A stretch of 64,000 nt of DNA from Elymus sibiricus (lineage: Eukaryota; Streptophyta; Magnoliopsida; Poales; Poaceae). The DNA lies in assembly GCA_039707655.1 (NCBI GenBank), contig CM077676.1:379816114-379880113 (forward strand). Reading direction: 5' to 3'. Positions 48,637 through 59,817 of this stretch are shown here, one piece after another. Made by a program: the position numbers and the translations under genes. How positions within the stretch are numbered: position 1 is the stretch's first letter; each line of letters begins with the position of its first letter. The notes under the pieces are model-generated. The model was given only the letters and a program-made list of their open reading frames with translations. It searched no databases and had not been told where the DNA came from.

Positions 48637-49916
48637 GATCTACAACATAAATATAGCAAAGACAACTTTAGACTATTGTTCAAGATAATGAGTTTAGTTA
48701 ATCATATTACTAAAAAACTCCCACTCAAATTGACATCCCTCCGGTCATTCGAGTGTAACATGATCCAAATCCACCAACTCAAGTCCGATCATCACGTGAG
48801 TTGAGGTGCTTTCAATGGTGAACATCTTCATGTTGATCATATCTACTATATGACTCATGTTCGACCTTTCGGTCTCTTGTGTTCCGAGGCCATGTCTGTA
48901 CATGCTAGGCTCGTCAAGTTTAACCCGAGTGTTCCGCGTGTGCAACATGGCTTGCACCCGTTGTATGTGAACGTGGAGTCTATCACACCCGATCATCACG
49001 GCGTGTCTCGAAACGACGAACTTTCGCAACGGTGCACACTCGGGGAGAACACAATTTATCTTGAAATTTAAGTGAGGGATCACCTTATAATGCTACCGTC
49101 GTCCTAAGCAAAATAAGATGCATAAAAGGATTAACATCACATGCAAATCATAAGTGACATGATATGGCCATGAACTTGTGCTTTTGATCTCCATCTCCAA
49201 AGCACCGGCATGATCTCCATCGTCACCGGCATGACACCATGATCTCCATCATCTTGATCTCCATCAACATGTCGCCATGAGGTTGTCGCGCCGACTGATG
49301 CTTCCATGACTATAGCTAACGTTTAGCGATAAAGTAAAGCATTACATAGCGCTTAATGATTGACACGCAGGTCATACAATAATTAAAGACAACTCTATGG
49401 CTCCTGCCAGTTGCCGTACTCATCGACATGCAAGTCGTGATATTCTATACATCACATGATCATCTCATACATCACATATATCTCATCATGTAATTGGCCA
49501 TATCACATCACAACATACCCTGCAAAAACAAGTTAGACGTCCTCTAATTGTTGTTGCAAATTTTACGTGGCTGCTACGGGTTTGCAAGAACCGTTCTTAC
49601 CTACGCAAAACCACAACGTGGTGTAGTGATTGCTTTTTGATCTTCTAAAAGAACCCTCTTCATTGAAATCGATTCAACTAAAGTGAGAGAGACAGACACC
49701 CGCTAGCCATCTTTATGCAACGAAGTTACATGTCAGTTGAAGGAACCTGTCTCGCGTAAGAGTACGCGTAATGTCGGTCCGGGCCGCTTCATCTCACAAT
49801 ACTGCCGAATCAAGTATCAACTAGTAACGGCAAGCAATATGTATACACCCACGCCCACAACTCGTTTGTGTTCTACTCGAGATCTCATCTACGCATAGAC
49901 CTAGCTCAGATGCCAC
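48637..49916 (-). other. BARE leader between primer-binding site and gag
   Basis: About 1.28 kb untranslated leader, long for Copia but usual for BARE/Angela. No convincing ORF on the sense strand. The primer-binding site is at its right end. Confidence 0.75.
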
Positions 49917-51763
49917 TGTTGGGGAACGTTGCATGGGAAACAAAAATTTTCCTACGCACACACAAGATCTATCCATGGTGATGAGCATCTACGAGAGGGA
50001 GAGTGAATCTACATACCCTTGTAGATCGCTAAGCGGAAGCGTTTAAGAAACGCGGTTGATGTAGTCGAACGTCTCCGCGATCCAAATCGCAAGTCGTCCC
50101 TCGATCCGATCATGAACTAGCGCCGAACGGACGGCACCTCTGCGTTCAACACACGTACGGCTTGATGACGCCTTCACCTCCTCGATCCAGCGAGCGATGA
50201 TGAAGTAGTGGTTGAGTTCCAGCAGCACGACGGCGTGGTGATGGTGGTGAGGAATAATCTCTGCAGGGCTTCGCCAAGCGCTACGGAGATTATGACGGAG
50301 GAACTAGAGGGTTAGGGTTGCCGCACACGGCTTGGGGAAATCTTGATCTATCCCGTGTGCTAGCCCTGCCCCTCTATATATATGTTGAGCCTTGGGGTCT
50401 AAACTTGGAGTAAAAGCCTCCTCCAGGTCGGTTTTGCCCGCACAAGGTCGGTTTGGCCCGCAGGAAAAGAGTCCAACTCGGATCCCTGCAGTACCGCGCA
50501 CAAGCGGTAGTACCGCTTCACACAAGCGGTAGTACCGCTTGGGCGGTAGTACCGCTTCACACAAGCGGTAGTACCGCTCGGGCGGTAGTACCGCTTCACA
50601 CAAGCGGTAGTACCGCTTACGCGGCAGCAAAACTACTTTTGCACTTTTAAATACCTCGTGGGCTTTTATCCCTTGGCCCATATAAAGTGTTCTCGCACCC
50701 GAACACTTCGGTAAACATCCGAAACTTCTTCCGGCGAATTCCGGAACCCTTCCGGAGATCAAAACACTATTATCACATATATCAACATTTACCTCCGGAC
50801 TATTCCGGAGATCCTCGTCATGTCCGGGATCTTATCCGGGACTCCGAACAACCTTCGGTCACCAACATAATAACTCAACTATACTAATCGTCACCAAACG
50901 TTTAAGTGTGTAGACCCTGCGGGTTCGAGAACTATGTAGACATGACCGAGACACCTCTACGGCCAATAACCAATAGCGGGACCTGGATGCCCATATTGGC
51001 TCCTACATATTCTACGAAGATCTTCTATCGGTCGAACCTCTATGTCAAGGATTCAGTTAATCCCGTATGCTGTTCCCTTTGTTCTTCGGTATGTTACTTG
51101 CCCGAGATTCGATCGTCGGTATCTCTATACCTAGTTCAATCTCGTTACCAGCAAGTCTCTTTACTCGTTCCGTAATACAAGATCTCGTGGCTAACACTTT
51201 AGTCACATTGCTTGCAAGGCTCATTGTGATGTTGTATTACCGAGTGGGCCCTGAGATACCTCTCCGTCACACAGAGTAACAAATCCCAGTCTTGATCCAT
51301 GCCAACCCAACAGACACCCTCAGAGATACCTATAGAGCACCTTTATAGTCACCCAGTTACGTTGCGACGTTTGATACACACAAGGTACTCCTCCGATGTC
51401 AGGGAGTTGCATGATCTCATGGTCATAGGAACAGATACTTGACATGCAGAAAACAATAGCAATAAACTGACACGATCAAATGCTACGTTCTTAGTTTGGG
51501 TCTTGTCCATCACATCATTCTCCTAATGATGTGATCCCGTTATCAAATGACATCTCATGTCAATGGCTAGGAAACATTAACCATCTTTGATCAACGAGCT
51601 AGTCAACTAGAGACTTACTAGGGACACAGTGTTGTCTATGTACCCACACATGTATTTGAGTTTCCAATCAATACAATTATAGCATGGATAATAAACGATT
51701 ATCATGAACAAGGAAATATAATAATAACCAATTTATTATTGCCTCTAGGGCATATTTCCAACA
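49917..51763 (-). repeat. 5' LTR of the BARE/Angela element (promoter-bearing copy)
   Basis: 1847 bp. TATA box at 50383-50375 on the minus strand and the same palindromic array at 50490-50628, which lies upstream of the TATA box in the sense direction. Confidence 0.95.
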
Positions 51764-51768
51764 CTAAG

Positions 51769-52144
51769 GAATTATGCAAACATTAACTTCCTGTGTTATT
51801 AACCATTAACTTATGACGAATGTATCTCATAGCATAACATCAATATTGGGTCGATTCAACACAAGTGTTCTACCAACAATTGTGCCCTCAAAATTGCCGG
51901 CATAGCCATGCCCATGATCAGGAAAACTGGATCATCATGCAATACTTGAGCCAGTCTTAGAGGCCAGACTAGGAATACATTTTTACCGTTTATTATTCCA
52001 CACGTGCATATGAGTCTTCCTTCGAGCCTCGTGGTTATTGTAGACTCGAGAACCATAGCAGTTATAGCATGGAACATAAACCTAATTATGAACAGGGAGA
52101 TAATCAATAACATATATTATTGCCTCTAGGGCATATCTCCTACA
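51769..52144 (-). repeat. 5' LTR of Copia copy 2, right piece
   Basis: Continuation of the split LTR: GAATTATGCAAAC follows the second CTAAG (51764-51768), exactly as in the unbroken LTR near 35145. It ends GGGCATATCTCCTACA. Confidence 0.9.
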
Positions 52145-53413
52145 TCTCATGTAGGAGCTTTTTAGCAAGTCCACATACTCAACCATCATATAGTCTTCTA
52201 TGATTGCTAACACTCACAACATATATATGGAGCAAAAAGTTTCAGCCAGATACATAGAAAGATAGGGGCTTATAATTTTGCCTCCCAACTTATTCACCTC
52301 AAGGGTGATGTCAACAATAATAACTCATGATGACTCATATCCAACTGGATATATATGCCTAGATCTTTCCCCACCACATGATGCTTGCAAAAGAGAAAAA
52401 TAAAAAGGAATAGAGGAGAATACTATTGACTCTTGCATAAAAAGTAAATACATAAAAATAAAAGATAGGTCCTTCGCAGAGGGAAGCAGAGGTTGTCATG
52501 CGCTTTTTGTTGTTGGATGCACAAGCTCTTAATGCAAAGGAACGTTACTTTATATTGCCCCTTGTGATAGCAACCTTTATTATGCAGTCCGTCACTTTTA
52601 TTTCTTTACCATCACAAGTTCGTACAAAGCTTATTTTCCCTTACAATAAAAGTTCAGACATATTTAGAGGCAATTTTTATTGCTTTTTGCACCGATGACA
52701 ACTTACTTAAAGGATCCTATTCAATCCATAGGTAGGTATAGTGGACTCTCATGACATGAAACTGGGTTTAAGGGTTTTGGATGCACAAGGAGTATCTCTA
52801 CTTGGTGCGAATTTTTGGCTAGCAAAGGTATTGAGCAAGCACCACATGTTAGAGAATCTATGACAATATAACTTCTATGTGAATATAAGCAAACATAATT
52901 CATTATGTTGTCTTCCTTGTCCAACGTCAACAATTTGACATAAAATACTTAATGGGGGCTCACAATCATAAAAGATGTCCAAGATAGTGTATTTGCATGT
53001 GAATCTTCTCTTCCCTATTAATTTTTTCATGAATTGCATCATTGACTAATGCTATGCTTGTTAACTTCCAATAAATGTTACCACTTATACTTTTCTTTAT
53101 GTAATGTCATTACTTTCCATATGATTAGCATATGATCTTTTTCATTATTTTCATTGCTAGGATTGGAACATGAAAGTAAAGAAACAAAAACTCAAACTAC
53201 TCTTTATTATATAACTCTCAACTCAATTACATAGATAGATCACTAAACTAGCACTCGAAAATAGATCATAATAAACTTTTATTCAACTAAATCACGAAAT
53301 AACTAAGGATCGAACTAAAAAGAGGTAAAGATGATAAAAGTGATGGTGATACGATACCGGGGCACCTCCCCCAAGCTTGGCACAAGCCAAGGGGAGTGCC
53401 CATACGCATGTAC
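52145..53413 (-). other. Athila 3' untranslated region
   Basis: Non-coding part of the host Athila element between its last ORF and the purine tract, continuing at 33254-33078 and 23355-23245. AT-rich with short open frames on both strands that lack any family resemblance. Confidence 0.65.
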
Positions 53414-53839
53414 TCAAGTTTCCTTCTTCAGTGATGGAGGTGATGATGAAGTGGCGAGCTTGTCCTTCAGCTGTAGCAGATACATCAATCTACGGTTGAT
53501 GCTCCGAAGAGCGATGTTTTGCTCTTCCAACAAAATAACTTCACGAGTGAGAGATGTATTCTGAACAGAAACTATTTCAAAGACTCTTAAGGCTTCTATT
53601 ACGGATGGGGAGAGATGATCATATAAGGGTTGAAGTATATCTCCCTTCTCTGCGGTCTCCTCCATGGGAATCGCTTGCCCTCCTTCTGGAGCCTGGGGTC
53701 CTTCAATTTCCTTGAGCTTGTCCTCCTTGCCATCGTCTTCCTCTCCCGACGACCACTCGTAATAAACCTCGCTGTAAGGACGTTTGCCCGGCGATGGTTG
53801 CACAATACGGTGCTTGGTACGGAGCCTTTTGGAAGCCAT
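53414..53839 (-). CDS. Post-integrase ORF of the Athila element, 141 residues
   Basis: ATG at 53837-53839 in a strong context (GCCATGGC). The protein begins with a basic stretch (MASKRLRTKHR), then an acidic middle (EWSSGEEDDGKEDKLKEIEG), and ends in a Leu/Ile-rich segment, about residues 80-128, with heptad-like spacing suggesting a coiled coil. No signal peptide or membrane helix, so it does not look like a complete envelope protein. The Athila lineage is known for an extra ORF after pol; this could be its remnant or a different small protein. Upstream lie a TATATATA box, a GC hairpin, and a pyrimidine-rich TTTTTCTGACAG that could be a splice acceptor, so it may be expressed apart from Gag-Pol. 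Function unknown. Confidence 0.6.
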   Translation of the reverse strand: MASKRLRTKHRIVQPSPGKRPYSEVYYEWSSGEEDDGKEDKLKEIEGPQAPEGGQAIPMEETAEKGDILQPLYDHLSPSVIEALRVFEIVSVQNTSLTREVILLEEQNIALRSINRRLMYLLQLKDKLATSSSPPSLKKET

Positions 53840-53921
53840 GGCGATCTAGATCTGTCAGAAAAATAGCACGAAACAAGAACAGAGGAGATTTCTGTGATAC
53901 GGTGGTCAAAACGTCCGGGAG

Positions 53922-54060
53922 TATATATACAAAAAATTATCTTGCAAAACAAGTAATCCAGAAGAAAGCGGAGTCAGGAAGGCTCACGAGGGGCCCACGA
54001 GCCACCAGGGCGCGCCTGGGGGGGTGGCGCGCCCTGGTGCCTCGCGTGCACCTCGTGGGT
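53922..54060 (-). promoter_or_regulatory. Internal hairpin plus TATA module in Athila
   Basis: Sense-strand order: hairpin with arms AGGGCGCGCC/GGCGCGCCCT and a C-rich loop (54060-53994), 64 bases, then TATATATA (53929-53922), about 82 bases before the ATG of the 141-residue ORF. The layout copies the one in the element's own LTR. Confidence 0.5.
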
Positions 54061-54114
54061 CCCCTCGGCTGTTTCTTATTTTTGTATTTTTTCCAAAACT
54101 GACAGAAAGTATTT

Positions 54115-55084
54115 TTATGGAATTTTTGGAGTCGGTTTACTTACCGTATCACGTACCTCTTCCTTTTCAGGGTTCTGGAGTGTTCTGGAAGGTCTCTCTC
54201 TTATGTATTCCTCCGGTGTAATTGTTTCAATAATATTAGTTTCAACATTAATGGGAGTACCTGAAATATAATGCTTAATTCTTTGCCCATTCACCACTCT
54301 CGGATTAGTGCCTTCGGAGTTGTTTATTTTGATGGCTCCGGAGCGATAAACTTCTTCGATGATATACGGTCCTTCCCATTTAGAGAGAAGTTTTCCTGCA
54401 AAGAATCTCAAACGAGAATTGTACAATAGAACTTGCTCACCCACTTTGAATCCCCGTTTTTGAATTCTTTTATCATGCCATCTTTTAACTTTTTCTTTAA
54501 ATAATTTGGCATTTTCATAAGCTTGGGTTCTCCATTCATCTAGGGAGCTAATATCAAATAACCTCTTTTCACCGGCAAGTTTGAAATCATAATTGAGTTC
54601 TTTAATTGCCCAATATGCTTTATGTTCTAACTCAAGAGGTAAATGTCAAGCTTTTCCATAAACCATTTTATAAGGAGACATACCCATAGGATTTTTATAA
54701 GCAGTTCTATAAGCCCATAATGCATCGTCAAGTTTCTTAGACCAATTCTTTCTGGATCTATTGATGGTTTTTTGCAAAATTAATTTTATTTCTCTATTAC
54801 TCAATTCTGCTTGACCACTAGATTGAGGGTGATAGGGAGATGCAATTCTATGGTTGACATCATATTTAGCAAGCAATTTACGGAATGCACCATGAATAAA
54901 ATGTGAACCACCATCAGTCATTAAATATCTAGGGACTCCGAACCTCGGGAAAATAACTTCTTTAAGCATTTTAATAGAAGTGTTATGATCAGCACTACTA
55001 GTTGGAATAGCTTCTACCTACTTAGTAACGTAATCAACAGCAACTAAAATATGTGTATACCCATTGGATTTAGGAAAAGGTCCC
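54115..55084 (-). pseudogene. Athila integrase core and C-terminal domain, two stops
   Basis: Second half of the integrase: the piece up to the insertion at 55084 reads PFPKSNG, followed by the core with LMTDGGSHF (second catalytic Asp) and HPQSSGQAELSNREIK (catalytic Glu). The C-terminal domain has KRWHDKRIQKRGFKVGEQVL and KLLSKWEGPYIIEEVY. Two stops break it in the same frame: TAG at about 55020-55018, where the family usually has Trp (DYVTKWVEA), and TGA at 54648-54646 (after VYGKA, usually Cys). The frame then runs to the stop at about 54115. Confidence 0.85.
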
Positions 55085-55166
55085 TGATACGTCTCCAACG
55101 TATCTATAATTTATGAAGTATTCATGCCATATTTATTATAGTTTTGTATGATTTTGGTGCACTTTT
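55085..55166 (+). repeat. 5' LTR stub of the nested Athila-related element
   Basis: About 82 bp matching 58138-58219 with one difference (CCATATTT for CCATGTTT), then abrupt divergence after GTGCACTTTTA. This is the deletion junction. Confidence 0.85.
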
Positions 55167-55203
55167 ACAAATATTGGGTTACATATTGTTTACGTTGTCC
55201 TAG

Positions 55204-56480
55204 TTTTTCAGAATTTTTGGAGGTACATAAGTATGGTTTTTAAATCGCTCACTACACGTTGTTCTGTTTTTGACAGATTCTATTTTCGGTGCATAGTTTG
55301 CTTGTTTTAGTGTTTCCATAGCTTATATTGGTCAATATAAATTGTGGAAATGATAGAATACAGTAGGCATTATGTGAGAACAATTATTAATCTTGTATTG
55401 ATAGTACTTAAGTGGATGATTTATTTTTATTATACTAACCTATCTCACAAGTTCCGTTAAGTTTTGTGTGATTGAAGTTTTGAAGTTTTGGGTGAGACAT
55501 CGATATGAGGAGAATAAGGAGCGGCAAGACCCTAAGCTTGGGGATGCCCAAGGCACCCCAAGGTAATATTCAAGGAAGACCCAAGCAACTAAGCTTGGGG
55601 ATGCCCCGTAAGGCATCCCCTCTTTCGTCTTCAACATTATCGGTAACCTTACTCGGAGCTATATTTTTATTCGTCACATAATATGAGTTTTGCTTGGAGC
55701 ATCATTTTATTCTGTTGATATTTGCTTGGTGTCATAAATAATCATGTTTTGTATCTTTTAGTTCAATAAAATACCAATTATAGCCTTTACCATGCTCAGT
55801 TTGCAAGTTCATGTGTTGCTGTTTGAAAACAGAAAGTTTTCTGTTATGTCCAGAATATTCCTGAATAGTCAGAACATGATAAAAATCTGAAATTTTTACA
55901 CAGTAAGCATGCATGAGTTCTCTATCACGTGGTAATTTTTCAAAATTTTTGGAGTTAGGGAAGTATGGATTCTTATTCACCCTTTACAGACTGTTCTGTT
56001 TTGGCAGATTGCTGCTATAGTTGCATTGTTTGCATATGTTTGCTTGTTTAATATTTCTATTTGTGGATAGGAGTATTAAAAATGCAGAGGCATTTAGTAT
56101 GCAATGTTTAATTATAATTGTAGTGATTTGTTACAGTAGAGAATGTTAAGGTTTTGAGTTGATTTATACTAACTTATCTCACGAGTTCTTGTTGAGTTTT
56201 GTGTGGATGAAGTATTTAAGATTTAGGGAAACCGTGATATGAGAGGAATTAAGGAGACACAAAAGCTCAAGCTTGGGGATGCCCAAGGCATCCCAATATA
56301 ATATTTCAAGAAGTCTCAAGCATCTAAGCTTGGGGATGCCCCGGTAGGCATCCCACCTTTCTTCATTAACAATTATCGGTCAGTTTTGGTTGAGCCTAAG
56401 TTTTTGCTTCTTCACATGACATGTGCTATTCTTGGAATGTCATTTTATTTTGTTTTTCTTGCTGTTTGAATAAAATACTT
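55204..56480 (+). repeat. Internal 0.73 kb direct duplication with purine-tract-like motifs
   Basis: Copy 1 (about 55204-55775) and copy 2 (about 55936-56480) share the same order of diverged blocks. Each carries two copies of AAGCTTGGGGATGCCC (55534, 55591; 56269, 56326) facing GGCA(T/C)CCC, so each can fold back. The same core is the purine tract at 58124. Confidence 0.75.
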
Positions 56481-58123
56481 GAGATCTGAAATTTTTAAAT
56501 GAGAGAGAGTCGTCGCATAGCTACTTATTTGCTTAACTACTCATTGATCTTCACCTATACCTTTTGGAGTAGTTTCTCGTTTACTCTCATTTTTGACTTA
56601 TATTATTTTGAGAGTTGATAAGATGAAAATTTTGAAGAAATATATGCACTCTCATGTGCTTCACTTATATCTTTTTGAGAGTTGATGTTAGTAACGGTAA
56701 TTTGCACAAGATATGAATTTGGTCCTAATGTGATGGATATTTAAGAAGGATATAATAAAAAACTTTTATGTAGACTACTGAATATGAGTGTGATCCCTTG
56801 CAATAGTTTTGCGATATGGAGATGATAATATGTGAGTCATGCTAGTGAGTGATTATGATTTAGTAAAAATATTGGTGTTAAGGTTTGTGATTCCCTATGC
56901 ATGCACATTAAGTCAATAGTTATGCAAAGAAATTATATCCTACTTCTGGTGCATTATTCGGTGTTAGTTATGTTCAATGCATGTTTATGACCGTTTTTGT
57001 TTTTTGGTTGGTTGCTTCTCAATCTATTTGCTAGCCTTCATTTTTACTAAGCGGAAATACTGCTTGTGCATCCAAACTCCTAAAACCCAAGTTGTGCCAA
57101 ATGAGTCCACCATATCTACCTATATGCGGTATTTTCATGCCGTTCCAAGTAAATTTGCGTGTGCCAACTCTAATTTTCAAAATAATTTTCCGTTTTGTGT
57201 GCCCGTACCGCTCATGAAGCGGCAGGGGGTGGCCAATATTTTCCATGCTAGGTGTGTTATTCTCACGATGAGTGTTTATTCACTTGTCATTGCACGAGAG
57301 AATGGTTGGTAATAGGGATGCCCAGTCCCACAATGAAATCAAAAATTAATAACAACAAAATTCCTTGGAAAGTGTTGGTATGGAGGGCACCCATGGATAC
57401 GGCTAGCCATGGATTGTGAAAGAATGGTGGAAAGGAAATAAACTTTACTTTCTGTTTGGGAACCGCCTATGATGTGTCTAGAATGGAAGATATTGGGAAT
57501 TCTCGGTTGTTTTCGTTGACAGGAAAAGCATGCCTCTCAAAATATTTTCATCTCTCTAATTTAAGCTTTGAGCTCTGGCACATTTGCAAATCTCTGCTTC
57601 CCTCTGCGAAGGGCCTATCTATTTACTTTTATGCAATTTTTATTTTTATTTGAGTCTCCATCTTCTCTTATAAAGCACCAACTAGAGTGCACTATTGTCA
57701 TACTTGTGCATTGGATGTAGCTAATATTGAGTGAGTTTCATGAATGGATCAATGATTGAGCATAATGGGCTAGGGATAACTTTCTTTAGCATTTATATTT
57801 TGAAAGGCATGGTTGCTTGTTAGTATGCTTGAGTATTTATAACTTCATGTCAAATTATAGACTATTGCTTTGAATCATTCAAGTCCAAGTGTCCATGCAA
57901 CAAAAGAAACGATTATATGATGATTATGATAGGTAGCATCCCACATCAAAATTTCTTTTTAATTGCTACTTTATCATGATGAGTTTTATGAGAAAAAGTT
58001 GTTGTTATGATGCTAGAAAAAGTGATTGAAATTATCATTGATCAAACTTATGCACTATGCTAGCATTCACACTTCATAAATTATTTCTTTTATCATTTAC
58101 CTACTCGAGGACGAGCAGGAATT
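56481..58123 (+). other. Non-coding 3' interior of the nested Athila-related element
   Basis: An AT-rich stretch between pol (deleted) and the purine tract. An open frame at 56977-57312 (111 codons, with ESTISTYMRYFHAVPSKFAC) lies on the sense strand but has an overlapping antisense frame and no known domain. I treat it as unproven. Confidence 0.5.
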
Positions 58124-58137
58124 AAGCTTGGGGATGC

Positions 58138-59817
58138 TGATACGTCTCCAACGTATCTATAATTTATGAAGTATTCATGCCATGTTTATTATAGTTTTGT
58201 ATGATTTTGGTGCACTTTTATATGGGTTTTATATGATTTTTATGGACTAACATATTGACCTAGTGCCCAGTGCCAGTTGCTGTTTTCTGCTTGTTTTTGG
58301 TTTTCCAGAAAATCTATATCAAATGAAGTCCAAATGCAGCGAAACTTTTTGACGATTTTTTCTGGAACATAAGAGACACTAGAAGCTTCGGGAGGTGGCC
58401 AGAAGACCCACAGGGTCCCCACGAGCCACCAGGGCGTGCCACCCCCCCAGGCGCACCCTGGTGCCTCGTGGGCCCCCTGTGGCCCCTCTTAGCGTGATTC
58501 CAACGCTGAAAAATCATATATATTCAGAAACCCCCGAAAGTTAACCTAGATGAGTTTTTACGCCGCCGCAAGCCTCTGTACCTCCACGATCTCATCTACA
58601 GCCCTTTTCCGGCACCCTGCCGGAGGGGGGAATCATCACCGGAGGCCATTTTCATCATCCCGGCGGTCTCCATGACGAGGAGGGAGTAGTTCACCCTCGG
58701 GGCTGAGGGTTTGTACCAGTAGCTATGTGTTTTATCTCTCTCTCTCTCGCATTCTTGATTTGGCATGATCTTGATGTACCGCAAGCTTTGTTAATATAGT
58801 TGGATCATATGGTGTTTCTCCCTCTCTATCTTGTTGTGATGAATTGAGTTTTTACCTTTGAGGTTTCACTATTATCGGATTGAATACTTTTATGGATTTG
58901 AGAACACTTGATGTATGTCTTGCATATGAATACCCGTGGTGACAATGGGGTATTATATTGATTCACTTGATGTATGTTTTGGCACTCAACTCGCGGATTC
59001 CTGAGGTGACATTTGGGGTAATCGATGCATAGGGGTTGATGCATGTTTTCGTCCTACTTTCTCCGGTAGAAATCTTGGGGCACTCTTTGAAGTTCTTTGT
59101 GTGGATTGAATATTATGATTATGAAGTTGTTTGATGCATATTGTATAATTAACTCACGGATACTTGTGGTGACATTGGAGTATCTAGGTGACATTAGAGT
59201 TGGTTGATGTGTATCATATGGTGTTATTTTAGTACGAACTCTAGGGCTGTTTGTGACACTTATAGGAATGGCTCAATAGATCGATCGGAAAGGATAACTT
59301 TGAGGTGGTTTCGTACCCTACAAAAAATTTCTATCTTATGTTCTCCGCTAATAGGAACTTGGGAGTGATTCTTTATCACACGTTGAGGGATGGTTATATG
59401 ATCCAATTATGTTAGCATTGTTGAGAGATTGCACTAGCGAAAGTATGAACCCTAGGCCTTGTTTCTAAGCATTGCAATACCGTTTATGCTCACTTTTGTT
59501 ACTAGTTACCTTGCTGTTTTTATATTTTCAGATTACAAAAACCTATATCTACTATCCATACTACACTTGTATCACCATCTCTTCGCCGAACTAGTGCACC
59601 TATACAATTTACCTTTGTATTGGATGTGTTGGGGACACAAGAGATTTCTTGTATTTGGTTGCAGGGTTGTTTGAGAGATACCATCTTTAACCTACGCCTC
59701 CCACGGATTGATAAACCTTAGGTCATCCACTTGAGGGAAAATTGCTACTGTCCTACAAAACTCTGCGCTTGGAGGCCCAACACGAGTCTACAAGAATAAG
59801 TTGTGTAGTAGACATCA
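58138..59817 (+). repeat. 3' LTR of the nested Athila-related element (1680 bp)
   Basis: TGATACGTCTCC...GTAGACATCA, directly after the purine tract and directly before GTCCC. Contains a GC hairpin (58418-58472) followed 44 bases later by a TATATAT box (58517-58523). Confidence 0.92.
58418..58523 (+). promoter_or_regulatory. LTR promoter: GC hairpin followed by TATA box
   Basis: Outer arms CCCACGAG/CTCGTGGG, inner arms CCAGGGCG/CGCACCCTGG, loop CCACCCCCCCAGG in the sense direction. Same orientation relative to TATA as in the host Athila element. Confidence 0.6.

Larger units (their letters stand above)
42756..51763 (-). mobile_element. BARE-1/Angela-type Copia retrotransposon, near complete (9008 bp)
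   Basis: Perfect target duplication CTAAG (42751-42755 and 51764-51768), two LTRs of exactly 1847 bp (42756-44602 and 49917-51763), a primer-binding site (TGGCATCTGAGC on the minus strand, 49916-49900), a long leader, and a single gag-pol frame broken only once. By eye the LTRs differ at about 18 sites (near 1%), so it is older than copy 1 at 23356 but still young. It landed in an LTR of copy 2, which is therefore older still. Confidence 0.95.
33255..52144 (-). mobile_element. Non-autonomous Angela/BARE-related Copia element, copy 2, interrupted by BARE
   Basis: Minus-strand sister of copy 1. 3' LTR at 33255-35524, interior at 35525-40859, 5' LTR at 40860-42755 continued at 51769-52144. The 5' LTR is split by the BARE element at 42756-51763 (duplication CTAAG). 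The outer target duplication is TCTCC (33250-33254) against TCTCA (52145-52149), one mismatch. The primer-binding site on the minus strand lies at about 40859-40845. Confidence 0.9.
55085..59817 (+). mobile_element. Internally deleted Athila-related element nested in integrase (4733 bp)
   Basis: Target duplication GTCCC on both sides (55080-55084 and 59818-59822). It begins with only the first 82 or so bases of the LTR (TGATACGTCTCCAACGTATC), then goes straight into non-coding 3' interior sequence, a purine tract (AAGCTTGGGGATGC, 58124-58137) and a full 3' LTR. The rest of the 5' LTR, primer-binding site, gag and pol are missing. Opposite orientation to its host. Confidence 0.9.

Noticed and set aside
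56977..57312. 111-codon frame in the nested Athila-related element as a gene
   Set aside because: Non-coding 3' interior of the element; an antisense frame overlaps, and no domain or start context supports it. Kept only as a note.
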